From JACVRW01 sp963733885 (GTDB lineage: Bacteria; Actinomycetota; Thermoleophilia; Solirubrobacterales; Thermoleophilaceae): a stretch of 64,000 bases of DNA. The stretch covers positions 124,001 to 188,000 of the forward strand of contig CAVTES010000004.1 of NCBI GenBank assembly GCA_963733885.1. The letters run 5' to 3'. Positions 53,764 through 61,574 of this stretch are shown here, piece by piece (the stretch's first letter is position 1; every line of letters begins with the position of its first letter). A program made the translations under genes and the position numbers. Below the pieces are notes generated by a model that did not search any database, was not told where the DNA came from, and saw only the letters and a program-made list of their open reading frames with translations.

Positions 53764-54349
53764 TGCCCTCCTGCCCGCTGAGTGCCGAGAAGTCGACCTC
53801 CTTGAGGGCCTCCTCGATCAGGCGGCGATGGTCGTCGGGCGTGAGCGACTTGCGCGTGACCTTCTCGGTCGCGATGACCGTGAGGTTGGCGACCTCCTTC
53901 CGGATCTCGTCGAGCGCCCGGCGGGTCTCCGCCTCGATGTCACGCCGCGTCGCGGCGAGCAGCTCTTCGCGCTGCTTGGTGGCGTCGGCCTTGGCCTGGT
54001 CGCCCAGCGAGTCGGCCGCCTTGCGCGCGCGGACCACGATGTCCTCCGCCTGGCCGCGCGCCTCCCTGAGGCGCGCGCGGTACTCCTCGAGCAGCTCGTC
54101 GGCCTCGCGCTTGGTGCGCTCAGCGTGGTCGATCGACTCCGCGATCGCCTTGCTGCGCTTGTCGAGCGCCTCGGAGATGCGTGGGAAGACGAGCTTGTTG
54201 AGGATGATCAGCGTCGCGCCGAACAGCAGCAGCGTCCAGATCATCAGCCCCAGCTCGGGGCTGACCAGGAAACTGCCGCCCTCCTCCTCGCCGCCGGCCG
54301 TCTCCTGCGCGAAGAGGAGGATGCTGCCGATGTCGCCTACCAGGTCCAT
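53747..54349 (-). CDS. atpF: ATP synthase F0 subunit b
   Basis: 200 residues: an N-terminal acidic segment, one transmembrane helix at ~35-55 (LMIWTLLLFGATLIILNKLV), then a long charged helix (RSKAIAESIDHAERTKREAD to the end) that dimerises as the peripheral stalk. The N-terminal ~30 residues before the helix (AGGEEEGGSFLVSPEL) are longer than in E. coli. One base separates its ATG from the atpE stop region. Confidence 0.96.
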   Translation of the reverse strand: MDLVGDIGSILLFAQETAGGEEEGGSFLVSPELGLMIWTLLLFGATLIILNKLVFPRISEALDKRSKAIAESIDHAERTKREADELLEEYRARLREARGQAEDIVVRARKAADSLGDQAKADATKQREELLAATRRDIEAETRRALDEIRKEVANLTVIATEKVTRKSLTPDDHRRLIEEALKEVDFSALSGQEGNGRDR

Positions 54350-54350
54350 C

Positions 54351-54620
54351 TCAGAGGAAGAACGCGATCAGGCCGAAGATGAACGTGTAGAAAGCGACGG
54401 CCTCGATGAGCGCGAAGCCGAGCCACTGGATGCTCGTGATCTCCTCGCGCATCTCTGGCTGGCGTGTGACCGACTCGATCACACTGGCGAAGAGGAGCCC
54501 GAGCCCGATGCCGGCGCCGATCGAGCCCAGCCCGGCGCCGATGCCGAGCGCGATCGCCTTCAGGCCGTCGTCGGTGACGCCTCCGCCGGCTTGCGCGATT
54601 GGAGCCAATAGGTCGAGCAT
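54351..54620 (-). CDS. atpE: ATP synthase F0 subunit c
   Basis: 89 residues forming a helical hairpin: GLGSIGAGIGLGLLFASVIE with the glycine motif of helix 1, the polar loop RQPE, and helix 2 ALIEAVAFYTFIFGLIAFFL with the ion-binding Glu73. The residues after the Glu (EA, not ES/ET) and the lack of a Gln in helix 1 indicate proton rather than sodium coupling. ATG 54620 is the family start (MLDLLAPIAQ); the frame is open further upstream without similarity. Confidence 0.97.
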   Translation of the reverse strand: MLDLLAPIAQAGGGVTDDGLKAIALGIGAGLGSIGAGIGLGLLFASVIESVTRQPEMREEITSIQWLGFALIEAVAFYTFIFGLIAFFL

Positions 54621-54636
54621 TGAACAGCCTCCTTCG

Positions 54637-55539
54637 TCAATGGCCTTCGGCGGAGGTGGCCTCACCGAAGTAGATGGATGTGAGCGTGGCGAAGATGAAC
54701 GCCTGCAGCGTGGCCACCAGCACCACTTCGAAGATGAAGAACAGGAGGGCCAGCGGGAACGTGATCCAGCCGAGCACAGCCACGCCGAGGATCACTCCCA
54801 GACCGCCGCCCATGAACAGGATGAGCAGGTGACCCGCCAGGACGTTGGCGAAGAGTCGCACTGACAGCGAGATGATCCGGACCGTCTGCGAGATGATCTC
54901 GATGATCAGCAGGAACGGGCGCATGGCCTTCGGCGTGCCGGTGGGTATCCAGCTCTTGACGTAGGGGATGAAGCCCTTCGCCCGGACGCCCTCGACCTGG
55001 TACGAGAACCAGACGACCAGGGTCAGCACCAACGGGACAGACAGGTTCGCGGTGGCGGCGTAGATCGCGATGCTCGGGAAGTCGATCCCGAAGATGTTCA
55101 CCTTCTCGTGCGTGTTGGTCGGCAGCGGGATGTAGCCGATCAGGTTCGAGATCCAGATGAAGAAGAACAGCGTGGCCACGAACGGGAACCACTTCTTGCT
55201 CATCTGCTCCGACATGTTGCCGCGCGTGATCGTGTTGTAGGTGAGGTTGTAGAGCGTCTCGACCGCGGTCTGGACCTTGTTCGGCTTCTGCTGCATGCGC
55301 CTCGCCACGTAGACCATCGCCCCTGCCGTCAGGACACAGGCGAGAAAGAGGTAGAAGACCGCGCGGGTGATGCTCATGTCGAGCCCGCCGATGTTGATCT
55401 CGATCCAAGGGTCGAGCCGGAACTCCTCCTGCGGCTGGAACTCCTCGTTCTCGCCCTCGCTGCCGAAGATGGCGAGGAGCAGGACGATCCCGGCGAGGTA
55501 GACGCCGGCGCCGATCAGCAGGATGCGCTTGACGCTCAC
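54637..55539 (-). CDS. atpB: ATP synthase F0 subunit a
   Basis: 300 residues with about six membrane helices. Conserved channel parts are visible: FVATLFFFIWISNLIGYIPL, SLSVRLFANVLAGHLLILFM with the essential Arg of SLSVRLFAN, and LQAFIFATLTSIYFGEA at the end. The first ~60 residues contain an extra N-terminal helix and an acidic external loop (GSEGENEEFQPQEEFRLDP). GTG 55539 overlaps the atpI stop by 4 bp. Confidence 0.97.
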   Translation of the reverse strand: MSVKRILLIGAGVYLAGIVLLLAIFGSEGENEEFQPQEEFRLDPWIEINIGGLDMSITRAVFYLFLACVLTAGAMVYVARRMQQKPNKVQTAVETLYNLTYNTITRGNMSEQMSKKWFPFVATLFFFIWISNLIGYIPLPTNTHEKVNIFGIDFPSIAIYAATANLSVPLVLTLVVWFSYQVEGVRAKGFIPYVKSWIPTGTPKAMRPFLLIIEIISQTVRIISLSVRLFANVLAGHLLILFMGGGLGVILGVAVLGWITFPLALLFFIFEVVLVATLQAFIFATLTSIYFGEATSAEGH

Positions 55540-55931
55540 GCCCGTTCCCGCTCCATGCCACGACCGACGAAGAAGGCGGTGAACCAGACCTGGAACGTGA
55601 CCAGGGTGAGAACCGCCGCCGGCAGGCCGGCGTCATCGTCGATCAGGCCGATGCCGAGCACCGCAAGCGCGATGAACCAGACCCGCCCGATGAGGCTGAC
55701 GCTCATGAGTCCGACGGTGGCTCGAGTGCTGCCCGAGGCCTCGGCGCGGCTGAGGAAGAAGGCGTGGACGCCGCGCTGGAGCAGCCACGCCACCGTGACC
55801 CCGGCCCAGGCGAACAGCGGCAGGTCCGCGGCGACGAACACCGGCAGGGCGGCCGCCAGCACGGCAAGGTCGACGTACCGCAACATGCGCAGCGGCATGG
55901 GATCGGATGCTTTCAGAGCGTGCGTCGTCAA
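55536..55931 (-). CDS. AtpI-like membrane protein at the head of the ATP synthase operon
   Basis: 131 residues with four membrane helices (YVDLAVLAAALPVFVAADLP; LFAWAGVTVAWLLQRGVHAF; GLMSVSLIGRVWFIALAVLG; AAVLTLVTFQVWFTAFFVGR), the size and position of AtpI/Atp synthase I proteins that help c-ring assembly. TTG 55931 is preferred because GGGAG lies 5 bp upstream; ATG 55898 is the next option. It overlaps atpB by 4 bp. Sequence similarity to AtpI is not evident by eye; the call rests on topology and position. Confidence 0.7.
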   Translation of the reverse strand: MTTHALKASDPMPLRMLRYVDLAVLAAALPVFVAADLPLFAWAGVTVAWLLQRGVHAFFLSRAEASGSTRATVGLMSVSLIGRVWFIALAVLGIGLIDDDAGLPAAVLTLVTFQVWFTAFFVGRGMERERA

Positions 55932-56298
55932 GGAGTCTCCCGGGAGAGCGACGGGCGGCGCGGCGTCGGATGCTCCCCAGCGGGGCGTTGAACGGTACAT
56001 CAAGAGGCGACTTTGTGACTACTTTGTGGCACTCCGCTCGCACGCGTAGCCGGCCGCGGCGATCGCGGCCCTGAATGAGCCCGCGAGGCGCCGGTGCCCG
56101 CGCCCTACCGCTCGGAAACCCGAGATCCGCGGGGAAGGGCGTCCGGGGTTGCAGCGCGGCTGGCACACTGCGGCCCGTGGGAGCAGACGAGGGATACTTC
56201 GGCGAGCGGGTGGCCGCCGGCTAGGCCTGAGCGCGAGGAGGCGCACCGGCACGATTTCGGGACTGGCACCAAGCGGCAATTCCCGAGAGGCTTACGCT
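55932..56298. other. 367-bp divergent intergenic region between ATP synthase operon and GH26-like gene
   Basis: No gene is supported here. It must hold the atp promoter (minus) and the promoter of the secreted glycosidase (plus), but I see no convincing -35/-10 pair. The right part can fold: TCGGGA at 56257-56262 pairs with TCCCGA at 56281-56286, directly abutting the GAGAGG ribosome-binding site (56285-56290) of the gene that starts at 56299. No riboswitch class was recognised. Confidence 0.5.
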
Positions 56299-57315
56299 GT
56301 GACGAGGATCCCGCATTCCGTGTTCACGGCCTCCCTGGTGGCCCTGCTGCTCCTTCCCGCGTCTGTGGCGGCGGCTCCCTACACCGCGCCCGGCAACAAA
56401 GTGCTCTGGGGCGGCCAGGGCGGCTACAGCGCCGGCCACATCCGCGACTTTGCCCAGCAGTCGGGCAAGCACCCGGCGGTCTTCAACTACTTCATCGAGT
56501 GGAAGGCGAACGACCCCACCTTCCACTGGCTCGGCTTCCGCCTCCAGGAAGCGCTGGACCAGGGTTCGCGGGCGATGCTGTCGGTCGAGACCTCGGGCAC
56601 GGGCATCAGCAACGCGGAACTGGCGAACGGGGCAGGCGACACCTTCCTCATCCGCCTGAACGCGCTGATGGCCGAGCACGGCCAGGTGGTCTACCTGCGG
56701 CCGCTGGCGGAGATGAACAACGGCAACAACCCGTACTCGGCCTACGACCTCTCGGGCCGCTCGCGGGGGCCGGCGTGGTCGACCAGGCAGTTCAAGCGCG
56801 CCTGGCGGCGGCTGGCACTGATTGTCCGCGGCGGGGAGGTGGACGGCATCGACGCCAAGCTGCGCCGCCTGGGTATGCCGCCGGTGCGGACGGGCGCGCA
56901 GCTGCTGCCGGGTGCGAAGGTGGCGCTGATGTGGGTGCCGCTGTCCTTCGGCAACCCGGAGATCCCCAAGAACCATCCGAAGCACTGGTGGCCGGGTAAG
57001 GCCTACGTCGACTGGGTGGGCACCACGTGGTACTCCCCATACCGAGCCAGTTCAGCGATGCACCGGATGTACAACTTCCGGCTGTGGCGGCGGAAGCCCT
57101 TCGCGTTCACCGAGTGGGGCGTGTGGGGCGCGGACGTGCCCGGCTTCGTGGGCCAGTTCTTCGGCTTCCTGCGCTCGCACCCGCGGGTGCGGATGGCCGT
57201 GTACTACCAGTCGGCCTTCATGAAGCCGGAGTTCCGGCTGTCGACCCACCCCCGCGCGCGGGCGGCGCTGCGAAGGGCGGTCAAGTGGCCGCGCCTGACG
57301 GGCGTGGCGCCGTAG
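56299..57315 (+). CDS. Secreted GH26-like glycoside hydrolase (beta-mannanase-type)
   Basis: 338 residues from GTG 56299, with GAGAGG 8 bp upstream. A signal peptide (SVFTASLVALLLLPASVAAA) is followed by a TIM-barrel domain. GH26-type landmarks are VFNYFIEWKANDP, the acid/base region VVYLRPLAEMNNGNNPYSAY (Glu in LAEMNNGNN) and the nucleophile region FAFTEWGVWGADVPGF (Glu in TEWG), plus KAYVDWVGTTWYSPY in the substrate cleft. This suggests hydrolysis of beta-mannan or a related beta-1,4/1,3 glycan outside the cell. The last 35 bp overlap the convergent usp gene. Confidence 0.85.
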   Translation: MTRIPHSVFTASLVALLLLPASVAAAPYTAPGNKVLWGGQGGYSAGHIRDFAQQSGKHPAVFNYFIEWKANDPTFHWLGFRLQEALDQGSRAMLSVETSGTGISNAELANGAGDTFLIRLNALMAEHGQVVYLRPLAEMNNGNNPYSAYDLSGRSRGPAWSTRQFKRAWRRLALIVRGGEVDGIDAKLRRLGMPPVRTGAQLLPGAKVALMWVPLSFGNPEIPKNHPKHWWPGKAYVDWVGTTWYSPYRASSAMHRMYNFRLWRRKPFAFTEWGVWGADVPGFVGQFFGFLRSHPRVRMAVYYQSAFMKPEFRLSTHPRARAALRRAVKWPRLTGVAP

Positions 57316-57769
57316 CCGGCTCGGGACGCAGCACGAGCACCTCGCCCGGCGCGTTCTCCAGCAGCCAGGCGATGTCTGTCGGGTCGAAGCCGTCGGTCGC
57401 GCTCGTCTTCGCCGGCACCACCAGGGTGTCGTAGCCCTCGTTCTCGAGAAGGGACGTGAGCGCGTGCCGCGGCGTCCGGCCGCGCTCGATCCTGGAGTCC
57501 ACCGGCACGCCCTCGCGCGTCGCCCGCTGCTCGATCAGCTCGAGTAGCGGCAGCGCCGCCTCGGCCTCGCGCAGCGGCGCCGGCGAGTCGAGCGAGAGGT
57601 GGTGCGGGATCGTGGCCAGGTAGGCGGGCACCAGCACGGCGTCCTGGGCGCGGGCGAGGCGCAGGGTGGAGTCGAGGGTCGCATGCGAGAGCGTCGAGCC
57701 GATGAATGGGAACAGGATCCGGCGTCCGGAGGCGCCCGCGGTCCCCCGGTGCCGCCGGAGCAGGCTCAC
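57281..57769 (-). CDS. Universal stress protein (UspA-like), last gene of the Kdp unit
   Basis: 162 residues: RRILFPFIGSTLSHATLDST (first strand and helix), LARAQDAVLVPAYLATIPHH, LTSLLENEGYDTLVVPAKTS and LLENAPGEVLVLRPEPATAP (last strand). The ATP-binding G-x2-G-x9-GS motif of the UspA type is absent. The start overlaps the KdpD-like stop by 4 bp (GTGA). Since KdpD itself contains a Usp domain, this neighbour may work with it; inference from position. Confidence 0.8.
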   Translation of the reverse strand: MSLLRRHRGTAGASGRRILFPFIGSTLSHATLDSTLRLARAQDAVLVPAYLATIPHHLSLDSPAPLREAEAALPLLELIEQRATREGVPVDSRIERGRTPRHALTSLLENEGYDTLVVPAKTSATDGFDPTDIAWLLENAPGEVLVLRPEPATAPRPSGAAT

Positions 57770-58917
57770 GGGGACTGCTCCTCCGCCGGCACGGCCGCGT
57801 CGAGCCGGCGCGAGCGGTCGGCCACGATCCGGACGTCCACCCCGGGCACCTTGCGCAACAGCCGGTCCGGGAGCGACTCGCCGAAGCGGCGCAGCCCGGT
57901 GCGCGGCGGCGGCTGGCCGATCAGCACGTAGGTCGTCCCGCGCTCGTCGGCGACCCGAGCCACCGTGTCCACGAGGTCGTCGCCCTCCTCGACGAGGAAG
58001 GTCGCGCCGAGCACCGACGCCAGGCGGCGCAGCGCCTCGAGCTGCACCCGCTCGTCACCTCGCGGCGGCACGCCCGGCGGCTGGACGTACAGAAGGTCGA
58101 GCTCGGCGCCGAGCCGCTGCGCGGAGCGCCATGCCCTCCGCACCAGCCGCTGCGAGCGCGTGCGCGGCGTGACCAGCGCCAGCACCCGCTCTGCCACGGC
58201 CTGCGGCGCGTCTTCGGCGAGCAGGTGCTCGCGAGTGCCGAGCGTCTCGGTCGCCGGCACCACCCGCTTCGACACGACCTCCTCGGCCGTCTGGCGGAGC
58301 GCGACCTCGCGCAGCGAGGCGAGGTTCTCGACGCGGAAGAAGTTGTTCAGCGCCGCCGACACCCGCTCGGGCGGGTAGACCTTGCCGGCGCGTAGCCGCG
58401 CGATCAGCGCCTCGGGGGTGAGGTCCACGAGCACCACCTCGTCGGCCGACGCGAGCACCCGGTCGGGGAAGGTCTCGCGTACGCGCACCCCGGTGAACTC
58501 GGCTATGCGGTCGTTGAGGGACTCGAGGTGCTGGACGTTGACCGTCGAGAACACGTCGATCCCGGTCTCGAGCACGTCCTCGATGTCCTCGTAGCGCTTC
58601 GCGTGCTCGAGCCGGGGCGGGTTCGTGTGAGCGAGCTCGTCGATCAGGCAGAGCTCCGGCGCGCGGTGGAAGATCGCGGGCAGGTCCATCTCCTCGACCT
58701 TGGTGCCGCGATACTCGACGGTACGGCGTGGCAGTCGCTCGAGGCCCTCCGCCTGCGCTTCGGTCTCGGCCCGCGCGTGCGGCTCGAGGTAGCCGATCAC
58801 GACATCGCGGCCGGCGGCCTGCTCGGCCTTGGCCTCCTGGAGCATGCGGTAGGTCTTGCCGACCCCCGCCGCCATCCCGAGGAAGATCTTGTAGTGCCCG
58901 CGGGCGCCATCAGGCAT
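57766..58917 (-). CDS. kdpD: Short KdpD: N-terminal sensor and Usp domains without kinase
   Basis: 383 residues that cover only the first part of KdpD. The KdpD domain has HYKIFLGMAAGVGKTYRMLQ (Walker A), VIGYLEPHARAETEA, CLIDELAHTNPPRLEHAKRY (Walker B) and ETGIDVFSTVNVQHLESLND. A Usp-like domain follows at ~250-370 (LGAELDLLYVQPPG; GTTYVLIGQPPPRTGLRRFG). The four membrane helices and the HisKA/HATPase domains of full-length KdpD (~900 residues) are missing and the next gene is usp. Similar short KdpDs are known in cyanobacteria. Turgor/K+ signal input would need a separate kinase, perhaps next to kdpE beyond the window. Confidence 0.92.
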   Translation of the reverse strand: MPDGARGHYKIFLGMAAGVGKTYRMLQEAKAEQAAGRDVVIGYLEPHARAETEAQAEGLERLPRRTVEYRGTKVEEMDLPAIFHRAPELCLIDELAHTNPPRLEHAKRYEDIEDVLETGIDVFSTVNVQHLESLNDRIAEFTGVRVRETFPDRVLASADEVVLVDLTPEALIARLRAGKVYPPERVSAALNNFFRVENLASLREVALRQTAEEVVSKRVVPATETLGTREHLLAEDAPQAVAERVLALVTPRTRSQRLVRRAWRSAQRLGAELDLLYVQPPGVPPRGDERVQLEALRRLASVLGATFLVEEGDDLVDTVARVADERGTTYVLIGQPPPRTGLRRFGESLPDRLLRKVPGVDVRIVADRSRRLDAAVPAEEQSP

Positions 58918-58936
58918 GGGGCCATTCTGGCCGTTC

Positions 58937-60994
58937 TCAGGCGCCGAGCAGGTTATGCACCAGGAGGTCGACCAGCTTGATCCCGATGAACGGCGCGATG
59001 ATGCCGCCGAGGCCGTAGATCAGCAGGTTGCGCCGCAGGAGCGCAGTGGCCCCGATCGGGCGGTAGCGCACGCCGCGCAGGGCGAGCGGCACGAGCAGCG
59101 GAATGATCAGGGCGTTGAAGATGATCGCCGAGATGATCGCCGACTCGGGGGTGCCGAGCGCCATGATGTTGAGTGACTCGAGCGGGCCCTCGCTCTCGCC
59201 CGCGGCCGCGTAGGTGGCCGCGAAGATCGCGGGCAGGATGGCGAAGTACTTGGCCACGTCGTTGGCCACCGAGAAGGTGGTGAGCGCCCCTCGCGTGATG
59301 AGGAGCTGCTTGCCGATCTCGACGATCTCGATGAGCTTCGTCGGATTGGAGTCGAGGTCGACCATGTTGCCCGCTTCGCGCGCCGCCTGGGTCCCCGTGT
59401 TCATGGCCACGCCGACGTCGGCCTGGGCGAGCGCGGGGGCGTCGTTGGTGCCGTCGCCCGTCATCGCGACGAGGCGGCCCTCCCGCTGCTCATCGCGGAT
59501 CAGCTCGAGCTTGCGCTCCGGGGTGGCCTCGGCGAGGAAGTCGTCGACGCCGGACTCGCCGGCGATCGTGGCCGCGGTAAGTGGGTTGTCCCCCGTGACC
59601 ATGACGGTGCGGATCCCCATCGCGCGGAGCTGGTCGAAGCGGTGCTGCATCCCCTCCTTGACCACGTCCTTCAGGTAGATGACGCCGAGCACCTGCGAGT
59701 CGCGCGCCACGGCGAGGGGCGTGCCCCCCTCGCTCGCGACGCGGTCGACCGTCCCCTTGAGCTCCGGCGGAGCCTGCCCGCCCTCTTCAGCTACGAAGTT
59801 GATGATGGCGTCGCCGGCGCCCTTGCGCAGCCGGTAGCCGTCGAGGTCAACGCCGCTCATGCGCGTCTCGGCGGAGAACGGCACGAAGCGCGAAGACGAG
59901 TCGAAGTGGTGCTCGCGGATGCCGTACTGCTTGGCGAGCACCACGATCGAGCGGCCCTCTGGCGTCTCGTCGGCGAGCGAGGCGATCTGTGCGGCCTCGG
60001 CGAGCCCGGCCTCCTCCACCCCGGGCATCGGCAGGAACTGCGTGGCCTCGCGGTTGCCGAGAGTGATTGTGCCCGTCTTGTCGAGCAGCAGCACGTCGAC
60101 GTCGCCCGAGGCCTCGACGGAGCGCCCGGACAGCGCCAGCACGTTCCGCCGCACGAGCCGGTCCATCCCGGCGATGCCGATCGCGGAGAGGAGCGCGCCG
60201 ATCGTGGTGGGGATCAGGGAGACGAGCAGCGCGATCAGGGTGGTGATCGAGACGTCCGTGTCGGCGAACTCGCTGAACGGCCGCAGCGTCGCGACCACCA
60301 CCAGGAAGATCAGGGTGAGGCCGGCGAGCAGGATCCCGAGAGCAATCTCGTTCGGCGTCTTGCGCCGCGACGCGCCCTCGACCAGCGCGATCATGCGATC
60401 GAGGAAGCTCTGGCCGGGCTCCTGGGTGATCTCCACCACGATGCGGTCCGAGAGGACCTTGGTCCCGCCGGTGACCGCGCTCCGGTCGCCGCCCGCCTCG
60501 CGGATCACGGGCGCCGACTCGCCGGTCACGGCGGACTCGTCGACCGAGGCGATGCCCTCGATCACCGTGCCGTCGCCGGGGATGAACTCGCCCGCCTCCA
60601 CAACCACTATGTCCCCGCGGACGAGCTCCGAGGCGGGCTTCTCGCCGCCATCCTTCAGCCGGGCGACGGTCTCGGTGCGCATGGCGCGCAGGGCCTGTGC
60701 CTGCGCCTTGCCGCGGCCCTCTGCGAGCGCCTCGGCCAGGTTGGCGAACACGACGGTGAGCCACAGCCACACGGCCACCGTGAAGGTGAACCACGCCGGC
60801 TCGTCGCCGCCGCCGAGCGGCTCGCCGCCGAAGACCTGGATCAGCCAGCCCACGGTGCTGATGACCGCCCCGATCTCGACCACGAACATGACCGGGTTGC
60901 GCCACTGCACGCGCGGGTCCAGCTTGGTGAAGCTGCCGATCAGCGCAGGGCGCAGCACCGCGCCGCTGAAGATGCTCTGTGCCTCCTTCGTCAT
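58937..60994 (-). CDS. kdpB: Potassium-transporting ATPase subunit B
   Basis: 685 residues, normal for this P-type ATPase. ITGAVSKLDPRVQWRNPVMF-like start (SFTKLDPRVQWRNPVMFVVE), AVTGESAPVIREAGGDRSAV (TGES), the phosphorylation site LLDKTGTITLGNREATQF (Asp307 type), KGAGDAIINFVAEEGG, MVTGDNPLTAATIAGESGVD and AMTGDGTNDAPALAQADVGV are all intact. It hydrolyses ATP and drives K+ uptake through KdpA. ATG 60994 overlaps the kdpC stop by 4 bp; the short kdpD starts 19 bp downstream. Confidence 0.98.
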   Translation of the reverse strand: MTKEAQSIFSGAVLRPALIGSFTKLDPRVQWRNPVMFVVEIGAVISTVGWLIQVFGGEPLGGGDEPAWFTFTVAVWLWLTVVFANLAEALAEGRGKAQAQALRAMRTETVARLKDGGEKPASELVRGDIVVVEAGEFIPGDGTVIEGIASVDESAVTGESAPVIREAGGDRSAVTGGTKVLSDRIVVEITQEPGQSFLDRMIALVEGASRRKTPNEIALGILLAGLTLIFLVVVATLRPFSEFADTDVSITTLIALLVSLIPTTIGALLSAIGIAGMDRLVRRNVLALSGRSVEASGDVDVLLLDKTGTITLGNREATQFLPMPGVEEAGLAEAAQIASLADETPEGRSIVVLAKQYGIREHHFDSSSRFVPFSAETRMSGVDLDGYRLRKGAGDAIINFVAEEGGQAPPELKGTVDRVASEGGTPLAVARDSQVLGVIYLKDVVKEGMQHRFDQLRAMGIRTVMVTGDNPLTAATIAGESGVDDFLAEATPERKLELIRDEQREGRLVAMTGDGTNDAPALAQADVGVAMNTGTQAAREAGNMVDLDSNPTKLIEIVEIGKQLLITRGALTTFSVANDVAKYFAILPAIFAATYAAAGESEGPLESLNIMALGTPESAIISAIIFNALIIPLLVPLALRGVRYRPIGATALLRRNLLIYGLGGIIAPFIGIKLVDLLVHNLLGA

Positions 60995-61571
60995 CGCGAG
61001 CCCTCCTCGTCGTCGAGCGCCAGATTCAGCTCGAGCACGTTCACGCCGGGCTCGCCCAGCACGCCGAGGAAGCGGCCGTCGGTGTTCTCGTCAACGAGCT
61101 CGAGCACGCGGTCGAGCTCGAGCCCGCGATCCTCGGCGACGCGCCGGGCCTGGATCTCGGCGTTGGCCTCGGAGATGTGCGGGTCCACGCCCGAGGCCGA
61201 GGTCTGGACGGCGTCGGGCGGCACCTCCTCGCCCGGGCGCAGTCTGCTCGCGCCGCATCGTAGGCCGTCCGATTCTCGGCGAACAGGTCGCTGAGCTCCT
61301 GGCTGTTGGGCCCGAGGTTGTTGAAGAACGTGACGTTGGCGCTGTACTCGGTCGCCGACGGCCGCGACTGGAAGTAGGCGCGGTCACCGCTGAAGTCCTG
61401 GCCAATCAGCCTCGAGCCGACGGTCTCGCCGTCGCGCTCGATCTGGCTTCCGTCGGCCTTGTTGGGGAAGAGCACCTGGGCGACTCCCGTGGTGGCCAGC
61501 GGGTACACGATGCCGAAGAGCAGGGTCAGGACGACGATGGCGATGATGGATGGGGCTATGTCACGGCGCAT
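60991..61571 (-). pseudogene. kdpC: Potassium-transporting ATPase subunit C, frame-broken
   Basis: From ATG 61571 the frame gives a normal KdpC: MRRDIAPSIIAIVVLTLLFG (membrane anchor), YPLATTGVAQVLFPNKADGS, SRLIGQDFSGDRAYFQSRPS, and ends its similarity at ENRTAYDAARA. The remainder, LRPGEEVPPDAVQTSASGVD, then PHISEANAEIQARRVAEDRG and LGEPGVNVLELNLALDDEEG, is in another frame ending at 60991. The break lies near 61242-61252 (GCGGCGCGAGCAGACTG); removing the CG repeat unit restores AASRLRPGEEVP. Unbroken, KdpC would be ~192 residues. KdpC is needed for K+ transport in the Kdp complex, so either the sequence has an indel or the pump is inactive. Confidence 0.85.
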
Positions 61572-61574
61572 GGT

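Noticed and set aside
55932..56298. Riboswitch (c-di-GMP, c-di-AMP or SAM class) upstream of the GH26-like gene
   Set aside because: Some GC-rich stems are present but no consensus core of a known class could be matched by eye.
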